The notes beneath the pieces were generated by a model. That model worked only from the letters and a program-made list of their open reading frames with translations, was not told the DNA's origin and made no database searches. This document shows positions 47,963-64,000 of a stretch of 64,000 bases of DNA, piece by piece. The position numbers and the translations under genes were made by a program. Source of the stretch: Liolophura sinensis (lineage: Eukaryota; Mollusca; Polyplacophora; Chitonida; Chitonidae); assembly GCF_032854445.1 (NCBI RefSeq), contig NC_088295.1, positions 59,811,249 through 59,875,248 on the forward strand, written 5' to 3'. Positions within the stretch are counted from its first letter, which is position 1. Every line of letters starts with the position of its first letter.

Positions 47963-48143
47963 TTTATTGTGATGTTCATATATGCAAATGCCCCATGAGA
48001 AATGTTTGACAGGTTTTCAAGCAGACTGTTTTGGCTTCAATTCCACAAAGTGAAGTTGATTGTAACCGTCATGGCGCCATGTGTCTTTACCATATCTAGC
48101 TATGCAGGACAGAAAATAAAAAATGTTGCAGGTATAAAGTTTG

Positions 48144-48317
48144 TTTTGTTTATTTGATTGGAGTTATGCGCAGTACTCAAGAATTTTTCACTTCCACCAT
48201 GGCGGCTAAAATTATGATAGGAGGAAAACAGGCAGATCCCAGAGGAATCCAGGACCATACGGAGCCTGCTGTCAGACCTTCCCACGTATGAGTGGAGAGG
48301 AAGCCAGCACGATCTGT
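48144..48317 (-). mobile_element. SINE, truncated and diverged
   Basis: Tail and body are present from ttgtttatttgattggagtt to gaggaagccagcacgatctg; the tRNA head is missing. Confidence 0.78.
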
Positions 48318-50469
48318 CAATAAGATACTTGGGATATATTTTCTGCACAATGTTAAGCACAAAGAAGAAGTACAAGTAATGGGTACTTTATTCATGCCAC
48401 TGACAGTAAACTGTGGTCATATATGTACATACAATTAAAACAGAGTTATCACCCATAATTACAGTCATTTCAAAATAGAGACTAAAACAGCAACGGAGTA
48501 CTTTAAAATTTTCAAATGTATAGCAGAAGTTTCCAGTAGTTGTTAAGCATGAATGGGTCAGCCACCTCTTTGTTATTTTCCACTGGTCAGTGTGAAACCT
48601 ACCAAGGCATCATAAAGCACAAAGAAGGTTTTACAAACAAGTCAACAAGAATATAGACGAATGCGTAGTCAAGACCATACATTAAAGAAAGCACAAATGA
48701 TTGGCAAAGAGCAATATACCCATGAAAAACTTAAAATGAGACAAAAAAGATTGAAGACTGTACAAGCCTGAGGCCAAATCTGTGTAGTCAGGCAGTGAGA
48801 AGAGGAAGATTTTGTGGTTTAAACAATCGCCCAGAGAAAGATGTCTACCTATAGTATACATATATACATGAATTGAGGCATTTGCAATTTATGTGTAAAC
48901 ATACGAGGTCCACAGTATTAACAGTCTGATACAAATGCTACTGATTAAAAATTCAAATCCACAAGATAGTAAAATATCTCACACTATTTCTACTATTTAC
49001 ATGTGAATTCATAAATTTTATACAAATGTCCTAGGCAATTGAAAATAAAAATTTCAATGCAAATGAATGATATGGACCAGTATTTATTAAAGCATGATTT
49101 CTACCATAGATGAATAAATGAAATCATTTTTGCACATGTAAAAGTAAACTGTGAACTGACTGACTTCTAAATCTCCCACTATCTTACAGCTGAAAAGAAC
49201 ATAAATGTATATAAGCACAGACAAACAATTTAAAAGGCTCAAACAACACATTGTTGCCAAGAGTAGTTCAGGTTCCAAAATTTCCAACCTTTAAACTTTT
49301 TAATCAAGCAATTACCTAATTGAGGTTACGCTGGTTCTGACTAAAATTTGACATACATGAATTTAGCGAAAAAGCTCTGGAAGCAATGAACAAACACATT
49401 TTTTTGGAAATAATGAATTGGTCAAAACTGAATCTATATTTTTCCTTATGTTTTATAGAACTACTACCTCATCCGAGCAGCACTTACTCTGTCTTCATTT
49501 CATGAATTTGATTAACATGATTTATGTGTAAGAGCTCTTGCTGAAATGGACCAGTATGTTTTTAAAGTTAAAAAAAAGATGAATTGGTTAGTAACGCGTC
49601 TATATTTTTCCCAACATTTTATGAAACGATACAAATCTGTAAAACTTCTTCGAATTGGAAACATAGGCAATTTCATCTGACTCAACAAACTATATCAAAA
49701 GTGGAAAATTGTTGCCCTAAGAATGTCAACATATATGTATATACGCTACACTCACATGTATCTAAATACTTTCTTAATTTATCTAAGTGTGTACCATAAT
49801 AATAAAAAAACTGCAATGTCACTTGTTTAGTTTTTGTTATACACATACTATCCCTGAGAATTCAGTTTAAAACCTCAAATTCAAAAATTTTTCCATGAAA
49901 ACTCTAGTAAAAATCATCAGTGAAAGTAAAAATCTTTGATGGTATCAATAACTGTCTATGACAAATGAAGATAAATGGCCAAAGATGAGAGATGAATAAT
50001 AACAAAAAAAGAACAAAAAACAAACTAAAAGACAAAAAAAAAGAGGTTAAAAGTAAGGACCATACATCGATTTCAATAGGTTTTGTTAAAAGATAAAAGA
50101 TTATTTATACTCACAACTCAAAAATACAGTAGATTTACACTTCAAAGCAAAACATGTACAGGAAAAACCTAGACCTCACTACTGATGGTAGCAATTCTAT
50201 TTGTACATGAAGATTACAAACACATACATGTATATATGTATTTTAATCTGAGATTCTCTAGTGTGGCTAGGGGACAAATCTTTGTTTCACAATCTTCAGT
50301 CGAGAAGATTACAGTTAGCAGAAACGGTTAACACATATCATGGCCCCTTCGCAGCCAGGCATCCACAATGAGTCTGCACAGCTGATAAAAACCGGAGGTG
50401 GTACATATAAACCATGATAGATGCACATGATGGACAGGATTCTTCAAGGCCAACGGTATAGTAACCTTG

Positions 50470-50935
50470 ATCCAAAATGGCTGCTGGACCTAGGTCATAC
50501 AACCCCTCTTACTGTCAATAATGGAAATGTGGCTGCCAAAGTAGGTCATACAACCCTTTCTGTCCGTAACAGAAAAGTGGCTGCCAAAAACAGGTCAACA
50601 CCTTTTTCTGTTGACAGCAGAAACACGGGTGCCAAATGTAGGTCATAATCACTTCTTTCTGCCAGTAACATAAACATGGCTGCCAAATATAGGTCACAAT
50701 CACCTCTTTCTACTAGTAACACAAACATGGCTACCAAATAAAGGTCATAATCACTTCTTTCTACTAGTAACACAAACATGGCTGCCAAATATAGGTCATA
50801 ATCACCTCTTTCTACTAGTAACACAAACATGGCTGCCAAATAAAGGTCATAATCACCTCTTTCTACTAGTAACACAAACATGGCTGCCAAATACAGGTTA
50901 TACAAACCCTCTTTCTGTCAGTAACACATACTTTG
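50470..50935. repeat. 51-bp minisatellite, about 9 copies
   Basis: The unit contains ggctgccaaatataggtcat, then aatcacctctttctactagt and aacacaaacat. The right-hand copies are regular and the left-hand copies diverged. A period of 17 codons keeps a 119-codon minus frame open (50546-50905); it is not a gene. It lies about 0.8 kb beyond the FAM76 stop. Confidence 0.92.
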
Positions 50936-51696
50936 GCCAGGTTTTAAATTACAATGGTATTTACACACACCACTACGGTAAGTATAATGACCTTAGGATA
51001 AGTAACATGGCTTGCGGGACAAATGTCATTCCTCAAAGAGCACTTCATGTGTTTCATTTTTGAGAATGGGCTAAGAAAAACATGTCATTTTACAGTATTT
51101 CTGAAGGCTGCAAATTACCAGTTCTCTGACTTCAACGAGACAAACAAGACCGGTATATGTACCTACATGTGTGTAAAAATGCTACAGCAGATCACGAAAG
51201 CTAAACTTATTAAAGCACCACTTTCAGCTAAAGATCATCACAGTGCATTTGTCTTGCAGATTACACTAAGCCAATTCAATTTTGTAAATTAGGTCCTTTT
51301 GCAGCCCACCACATATAAAAGAATTTTTGTTTGATTTGATTTGATCTGACTGATTCGAACTCGAAATTTTTAAGGGAGTGTTTAAGGGAGCAAAGATTAA
51401 ACATTAAAATCAAAGTTTACATTTTCCCTAAACTCAAAAAGTGGCATTGTGGACTCTAGCCTCTTTGAAAACGTAACAACAAGTTTAGGCTATTTTGGTT
51501 TTCTGTATTTTTACAAGACTGCCCTATCATACCTACCTGGCTAAAACTAGTTAAACTTAACACAAGTGGACAATCAGGCCACAGCAGATCTGGACTAGGT
51601 GGGTAAGAACAAGATCATTGGTCACATTACAAAAATAAATAAGGACAAAGGCGGGTGTGTTCAGGGCCAACATGGGAATTAGGAAATTTCCCAATT
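50936..51696 (-). other. Probable FAM76 3' UTR and flank
   Basis: No gene or repeat recognised; an 89-codon plus frame (51023-51292) has no family features. No canonical AATAAA for the minus strand was seen close to the stop codon. Confidence 0.4.
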
Positions 51697-57727
<6,031 letters not shown>

Positions 57728-57975
57728 CAGCAGATTTAGAATAATCTTTTGTTTTCATAAAATAATGTTAAAGCAACACTTGCAATCGGAAGTTACATAT
57801 TTCACAGGAAGCCCGTCTTGCGCAGTCGCATTCCATTAGCCAATCGATGCACTGTTTTTCTCAAAACTTCACGCGGTCGCGTATCCTGGGCCCAGTGGGG
57901 AAATCAACATCGGGAAAGAACAAGTGTCAAAATCCAGTGCCGTTGTTTCCATTATATAACTAAACTACGGGAGGG
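57728..57975. promoter_or_regulatory. Probable bidirectional promoter of FAM76 and CEP57
   Basis: Only 248 bp separate the divergent start codons (57727 minus, 57976 plus). The middle is CpG-rich compared with the flanks (cttgcgcagtcgcattcc, cacgcggtcgcgtatcctgg) and lacks an evident TATA box. It must hold both 5' UTRs and the start sites, unless untranslated exons lie elsewhere. Confidence 0.75.
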
Positions 57976-60900
57976 ATGGAAGGTCGCACATCATCTGTAA
58001 GTTCTGAGGAATGTACTAAATGTATTGCAAAATGTCTGCTTTGTCATGCGTTAGCAGTACGAGCTGAAATTCAAATTCCTTGTGCGGATTCGCCCTCTGT
58101 CAAACAAGCCCATTCATGTAAATTATTTAGAAAGGCAGGAACAGCGGCATTATTTTTGCACCGAATGATGTCCATTTACTACCATGAAGAAAATTTGAAT
58201 GAGTGAAGTGTACAGATGATACATGTATGGACCATGAGTCGAAAAACAAGCGTACGCTCGATCTTAAATGAAATCAAAACCAAGTTATGTTTGAATTTAA
58301 TTTTAAAGCTGCACATCCATGCAAAGACAGCAGTTGTCAAGTGGTTTATTTTTGATGAAAATGAAGCATATGTTTCCTTGTTTTAATTACATTATCCACC
58401 AATATGGTCATTGTGAGTTCAAGTCCAGCTGCAGGTGGTTGTGGGTTCCCTAAGGTTTTGCCTGGTTTCCACCCACCATAATCCTGCCTATCCATATAAG
58501 TGCAACTAATGGAATTTGTCACAATTAATAAATGCTGTCCTGTCACCGAGATCTTTGACGGGACAAACGACTAATTGTAGCTGTTTAAATTTGATTATTT
58601 TGCAGACTAATATGACAGACAGATCGTCACGGCGTTACAAACCAGAAGACACCATCAGCGTCTCTTCATATCACGACTACCCATCTCAGAAGCCCTTCAT
58701 TAACAGTGACTACAGACCACCCATCACCAAACGCCCCATTGCACAACCAGAAAGCAACAGAAATGGTAAATGAGATGATGCCATTGGCCCTGTGCCTTGT
58801 ACTGATTATGTGATTCTTTTGTTTAATTTCTCTACTATCGTTACAAATCACTGAAACAACAGCTTCGGTATGGTCCACATGTGTTTTCATTGATGTCACA
58901 GTTGACTGGGTGATTTTCTGTACTTTTCTCAAGATGATCTGAAAGGTTCAGACTAGTAGATTTCATTTGACACAGAAAGTTTAGTTCCCTGTTGCCCTTT
59001 GACCAAGAAATAATTCCTCTGTATTGACAATTTACGTCACAATCTGCCAGAAAGATGTCAGCTGGGAAAAGTGGTGATGTGCATACAAGACAGTGATGTT
59101 TGCACAATGGCAATAACTAAATATACATTACTGTTGTTATTTCCGCGGATGAGCATCTTCCAGTCCTGACCACATGTTGCTGAAAAAATAATGCTATTGT
59201 ACATGCCTTTGTAGAAAATTCAGTCAGTGAAAATGGACTTTAATTCCCTCATACGCCATCATATATAAAGCGAAATATTATTGAGGACGGCATATAACAC
59301 CAAATGAGTAATTTGACTATCATCTTTCTGTCTCTATATGCAATGTTTTACACTGGATTTCTTACCTGTCACATGCAACAGAACCTGTTTTATTGATCCT
59401 GTTACAAACAAATTTTATCCAACATTTTGCGCCCTGTTTATACAGATACTTGTACTACTGGAGGAAGAAAAACTAGACTGAATCAATGAATTCAAGTTGG
59501 CATCATTTTTTTATTTTTTATTTTATTTTGTTTCACAGCAGTCATCTCTGCTTTGAAAAACTTACAAGACAAGATCCGCAAGTTGGAGTTGGAGAGGACG
59601 TCTGCCGAAGACAACCTGAGGGCTTTGACAACAGAAACGACGCGGTACAAAGATATGCTGCAGAAGAGTTACCAGAGTGAGGGAGCCAGGCAGTCAATGG
59701 TGTCCAAACAAACTCAAGGTAATACTAGTACTCGATCAGAAAAGTAACAGGTGAGGTAATCGGAGCAATCTTTGAGGTCCTTTTCTTGGCATTTGCACAT
59801 GGCTCAAGGTATAAGCCTTGTACTTTTATCTGTGAATATATTTTGAGTAGGTCATATATCATGTCTGATTTCCTTAACATGGCATCATTGGAAAATTGTG
59901 AGCACATAAACAAACAGAAAAGCATGGAAAGAGTTTAATCATTTAATATTTGATTTTTCTTTATGCATCCATGTATACGAGAATTTGTTAGTTAAATAAG
60001 GCCAGGAGCACACAGTATTGGTGTACATTTTACAAGAATAGTTGCTTTTGTTAAAGTACATCGTGCATGTTGTGGCAAAAGGCACTCCATGGCTACTGAA
60101 GACACATTATCGTATATATGTTTCAGGAGAAGAATCAGTCATTGGTTCTAACATAGAACAGTGTGACAATATGCATGTTAAACACATGGTAAAAATCTGG
60201 TTAAGTTCAAAATAGGATAACTAGCTTAATACAGTGTCATCTGCACCCAAGTCACAAAATGATAAAGTCTTCATATAATGTTAGTAATAATACGATAAAC
60301 AACAGAAGCTCATTTAGACATAAAACCAGGTCACAAGCGAACGTTTATCTCTGGTGCCAACATTTGTGACCTGTACGATTATTTTGGGGGGAGATTCTGC
60401 TATATCGTGCTGGTTGTTTTATTGCTCCATGACAGCTTACCTCTGTTACATCATATCCAGTTGAATGTTTTCTCCGAACAAAATGGTTCAACCAACTGGC
60501 AATCCCATTGGCTGGAAAAATAAGTTAGCTGTTCTAAATGTGTCTAAGTCTCAGCTGAACAAGAAACATTTTAAGATGCTAACACAATGTTATGTTCTCT
60601 GTTTTGCAGCTTTAGAATCTCAGTTGACATCAGCAGAGACAAGATGTAAGGTGCTAGAGAAACAGCTGGACCACATGAGGACGATGGTGCAAGAGGCAGA
60701 GCACGGGCGCCATGAGGCAATTCAGAGCGCCGCGTGCAAAGCGCAGGACAAGAGGCAAGCATCTGAGGCAGATCAGAGATCACACAGGGACCAAATTTCC
60801 CAGTTGGAAAGAGACCGTGTCAAGCTAGCAGCAACTCAGAACCTAGCACAGGTAAATGAACATATAGCATCTTTGTTTAATTATTCAAATTAATAGTGCA

Positions 60901-63900
60901 AGATACTTTTATGTTTACTACAGAAAGAGTGATAAACTTTTTTTTTATGTAAATTTCTTTCCCTTGTCACTTTAATGGCAGTAACATTTTGGCCATCCAT
61001 AAAAATAATTGATTGGCAAATTCCTGCTGATGGCTCATGAACAAAGAAAATATATACCAAGAATCACTTTATTTTACTAACTTACTAGCAAATTTTGTTA
61101 TTGGGGTATAAAAGCAGCTCCTGGCATGACTTTACAGTCCTTGCTTGGCTCTTATTTTATTTGAAGGGTTTTTTTCTTGCGTTCATCTTTCTTCAACACT
61201 TAAATTTGGAACTAAAAGTACCTTTCACCGTAGTTGCGTCTTCAATTAAAATCATTATCATCGTTGTCGGTCTGATTAAAAGGATACCTCAAAATCTTAT
61301 AACGTTGCATTCACATGCTTTCATTTGTTCAAACAAATAAGCTGGTTTTTGGTACAGTGTATGCTTTGTTCATAGATACAATTGTTAACATGTTTCTGTG
61401 AAAAATGTTTTAGAGTAAAATAAGGGCGCTGGAAGAACAGTTAAAGAGAGAGAGATTGCAGAGACAATACCTTGAAGAACAGACGGTATGTGGTGAAATT
61501 AACAGCATTTATACACAAGTGAAACAACAGCAGGTTGATTCTATGCACTGTTTAACCTTGTTAGCGATTCTCAGGGAGTAATCAAATAGTAGGACATTTA
61601 CAGATATCAAGGAAGATGTCATATGCAGAGATGCCAGATATCCTCTTGATTTGCCAATATATCACCTTGAAGGTAACAATGTTGCATGTTGTAATAACTA
61701 GGGGTTAGATGTCATTATAGACTTACAAATAGTTTAGGATTTCTTTGCAGACAACTCAGTTGTGAACATTGTTACCATGTATGAAGTCCAGGAGGAGGCA
61801 ACCTCTGAAATGTGTTTATTTATTTGATTGGGGTTTTTATGCCGTATTCAAGAATATTTCACTTATATGGCGGCAGCCAGCATTATGAAGGGAGGACACG
61901 GGGGCAGAGCCCCGGAGAAATTCACAAGCATACAGGTGTGGCCGAAGAGGAAGCCAGCATGAGCTGACCTTGAACTAACAGCAACTCCATTGGTGAGGGG
62001 CTCCTGGGGCATTGCGCCGCGCTGGCATGCCATCCCCTTCTGCCACAGAGGCCCCCTGAAATATAGAGGTGAAAGGGCTAAAAATGAAGTTCACAGTTCA
62101 GTTTTATTTGTTCAAACATGCTTATAAATATTACTACAGGAGTTCACTTTTTTTTTTACAGCTGTCCAATGGCAGAGACCCATATGTACACTCTCCTCCA
62201 GCCAAAACAAAGAAAGTGGTGAGAAAGAAGAAAAAAGAGAAGACTACAAAACCAGTTAGACGAACGAGGACAGCGTCTGAACCTAGTAAACATTTCCGTT
62301 TGAATTTGGCGGAAATTCCATTTGTGGCTGGTCAGGTATGATGTTAATGTTTATTTACCCCTCTCCCTCATTAATCCATGCTTCTTTACAACACACGCTT
62401 CAAAGTTTGCAAGATCACAAATGTGTCCCCCAAATATTTCACAAATGTTTGAATAGTTGTTTGCTTGACATACCTAGACATACATGTACTTTGAAAAGTT
62501 TCTGTAAAAAAAAAACCTTAAGATTTTTTTAATTATTTGCACTCAGAAGATTTGTTATCTTGTAATTAGTAAATGGAAACCATTATATTATGCTGATTTG
62601 GCTTAACACTACCCTAATAATTCTAATTTTTGGGATAGATATTAGTTGCGCTGAAAGCAGAATATTACATTTCTTTCCCAGCTTTTTAGAAAATTAAAGA
62701 TATGAGTATGTTGTTTATTAGATGGACTCACCGTGTGAGAAAAAAAAGAAACTAAATATTCCTGCTACAGTTACATGTACATGTATACTGGCTAAAAAGA
62801 ATAGAGGAAGTGTTCCAAAAATGAGCAAAACTATGTTATGCCTGTTTCTATATATGTATGTTTCACAGGCTCAGTGGCTAACAAACTTCATACAGTGCAC
62901 TTCACTTGTTACACATTAGGCAGAATTGTCCCCCAGACTTGTTAAGCATTAGGCAGAATTGTCCCCTACTCTTGTTAAACATTAGGCAGAATTGTCCCCC
63001 ACAGTTGTTAAACACTAGGCAGAATTGTCCCCCACTCTTGTTAAACATGAGGCAGAATTGTCCCCCACACTTGTTTAACACTAGGCAGAATTGTCCCCCA
63101 CACTTGTTAAACATTAGGCAGAATTGTCCCCCACACTTGTTAAACATTAGGCAGAATTGTCCCCCACGCTTGTTAAACATTAGGCAGAATTGTCCCCCAC
63201 ACTTGTTAAACATTAGGCAGAATTGTCCCCCACACTTGTTAAACATTAGGCAGAATTGTCCCCAATACTTGTTAAACATTAGGCAGAATTGTCCCCCACA
63301 CTTGTTAAACATGAGGCAGAATTGTCCCCCACGCTTGTTAAACATTAGGCAGAATTATCCCCCAACAACAACACTGTTATGTGGGCGAGGTGTGTTTGAC
63401 TGATGAACAGAACTCGACAATAATTCAGTTAGTTGAAATGGTTTAAATCCTCCCGTGGTTGGCTTTGCTGGCATTATGGTAGCATTATGTTCACTTTATT
63501 GTAAGATTCAAGGCTTTCTGCAGGCTTTACCTGCTCAGTCAGTTTTGTAAGCCTTGGTTAAATAAGCTTGAATAGAACCTAAACAAGGAGAACAATGGGG
63601 GGAATGAATGGAATACAGACTACTTCATAGATATATAATATTGTTTCAGATTTTACTTGTACCTCATGAACTTTGCCTTTTTGGGTGATTGCACACACAC
63701 ACACCCGTTTTAAATCTTGACCAATCAAACCTGATCGCAGGCTTTAACTCGCTCTTACCTCATGGTAACGTGTATTATCTGGTTTCAGTCAACGACTCCA
63801 AGTCACCGAGTAGGTGCTAACGTTCAGAAGGTGATTGCGCTGATGAAGAGTCACAATGTAGCGCTCTGCTCTTCCCTGCAAGGCTCCTCAGCTTCGTCAT

Positions 63901-63988
63901 CCTCCTCACGCTGCAGCACACCCGACAGCGATGCAGACCTTGCCGAGTTACTGTTACAATTGCAGGATGAGTTTGGGGAGATGAGCTT
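57976..63988 (+). CDS. CEP57: Centrosomal protein CEP57 (CEP57/CEP57L1 family), N-terminal two thirds
   Basis: CEP57 proteins bind microtubules and sit at the pericentriolar matrix, where they act in centriole engagement and spindle function. Seven exons: 57976-57996, 58606-58765, 59539-59718, 60610-60851, 61414-61485, 62162-62335, 63789-63988. They give about 349 codons, and a GTGAGT donor at 63989 continues the gene off the window (human CEP57 about 500 residues, from memory). Matches include SALKNLQDKIRKLELERTSA (start of the centrosome-localising coiled coil, about 63-225), then a basic KTKKVVRKKKKEK stretch, then the family block FRLNLAEIPFVAGQ joined to STTPSHRVGANVQKVIALMK, and LLLQLQDEFGEMS. 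Exon 1 encodes only MEGRTSS; an in-frame Met early in exon 2 (MTDRSSRRYKPED) is an alternative start. A single gene would be pro-orthologous to CEP57 and CEP57L1. Confidence 0.94.
58393..58502 (+). mobile_element. SINE, internally deleted
   Basis: Box B (gtgagttcaagtccagctgc) is joined directly to gtggttgtgggttcccta and the 3' body; about 60 bp is missing between. It lies in CEP57 intron 1. Confidence 0.75.
59254..59308 (+). mobile_element. SINE tail fragment
   Basis: A diverged 3' end remains (ataaagcgaaatattattga, ggacggcatataacaccaaa). It lies in CEP57 intron 2. Confidence 0.6.
61815..62054 (-). mobile_element. SINE, full length
   Basis: Minus-orientation copy from tgtttatttatttgattggg to gccacagaggccccc, in CEP57 intron 5. 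The flanking word ctgaaat on both sides may be the target duplication. Confidence 0.87.
62915..63362. repeat. 33-bp minisatellite, about 13-14 copies
   Basis: The unit is attaggcagaattgtccccc + acacttgttaaac, very regular, in CEP57 intron 6. A period of 11 codons keeps 165-codon (plus) and 147-codon (minus) frames open over the array; the translations are a simple repeat without domain features. There are no unique spacers, so it is not a CRISPR. Confidence 0.96.
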
Positions 63989-64000
63989 GTGAGTAGCATG

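Larger units (their letters stand above)
46401..50469. other. Intergenic: between convergent RTN4IP1 and FAM76 3' ends
   Basis: About 4 kb of A+T-rich spacer. Poly-T runs lie at 46811-46825 and around 47251-47273. Two SINE fragments are present (47908-47962 and 48144-48317). No coding exon, tRNA or tandem array was recognised. The FAM76 3' UTR may extend into its right-hand end. Confidence 0.5.

Noticed and set aside
62902-63403. Overlapping 165- and 147-codon ORFs, and a CRISPR-like regular array
   Set aside because: A head-to-tail 33-bp minisatellite without unique spacers in an animal intron. Open frames follow from the multiple-of-three period.

Overview
The window is a gene-bearing stretch of an animal nuclear genome. 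Genes are split by GT-AG introns, A+T-rich non-coding sequence dominates, and about thirty copies of a tRNA-derived SINE are scattered through it. The SINE has a tRNA-like head, a body that (read from the opposite strand) runs 'gattggtgttttacgccg... cagcattatggtggg', and an (ATTT)n-like tail. I associate this element with lophotrochozoans, above all molluscs, so a mollusc is the most likely source. That is an inference from the repeats; no search was run. Exon coordinates below were assembled by hand from splice sites and reading frames, and every codon phase was checked for continuity.

Layout: (1) 1-1264, minus strand: the first coding exon and part of intron 1 of CDC37. (2) 5066-17745, minus: a complete 14-exon MRPS9. 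(3) 23448-32107, minus: QRSL1 (GatA), complete except for a possible short first exon. (4) 35143-44893, plus: a complete 9-exon RTN4IP1. (5) 51697-57727, minus: a complete 9-exon FAM76 gene with a histidine-rich tract. (6) 57976-63988 and beyond, plus: the first seven exons of CEP57. A degenerate ORF of transposon-like type lies at about 19530-20689.

QRSL1/RTN4IP1 and FAM76/CEP57 are both divergent pairs. From memory of the human map, the same neighbours occur together at 6q21 and 11q21, so both look like ancient microsynteny. FAM76 and CEP57 start codons are only 248 bp apart and very probably share a promoter. MRPS9 (mitoribosome), QRSL1 (mitochondrial Gln-tRNA synthesis) and RTN4IP1 (mitochondrial oxidoreductase) form a run of three mitochondrial genes.

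The introns and spacers are unusually rich in minisatellites: periods of 19, 57, 74, 110, 75, 131, 28, 30/87, 51 and 33 bp. Arrays whose period is a multiple of three (57, 87, 51, 33) stay open on both strands and create long false ORFs. The 57-bp array, inside an MRPS9 intron, carries a short inverted repeat in almost every unit. I saw no CRISPR array, prokaryotic operon or intact autonomous transposon.
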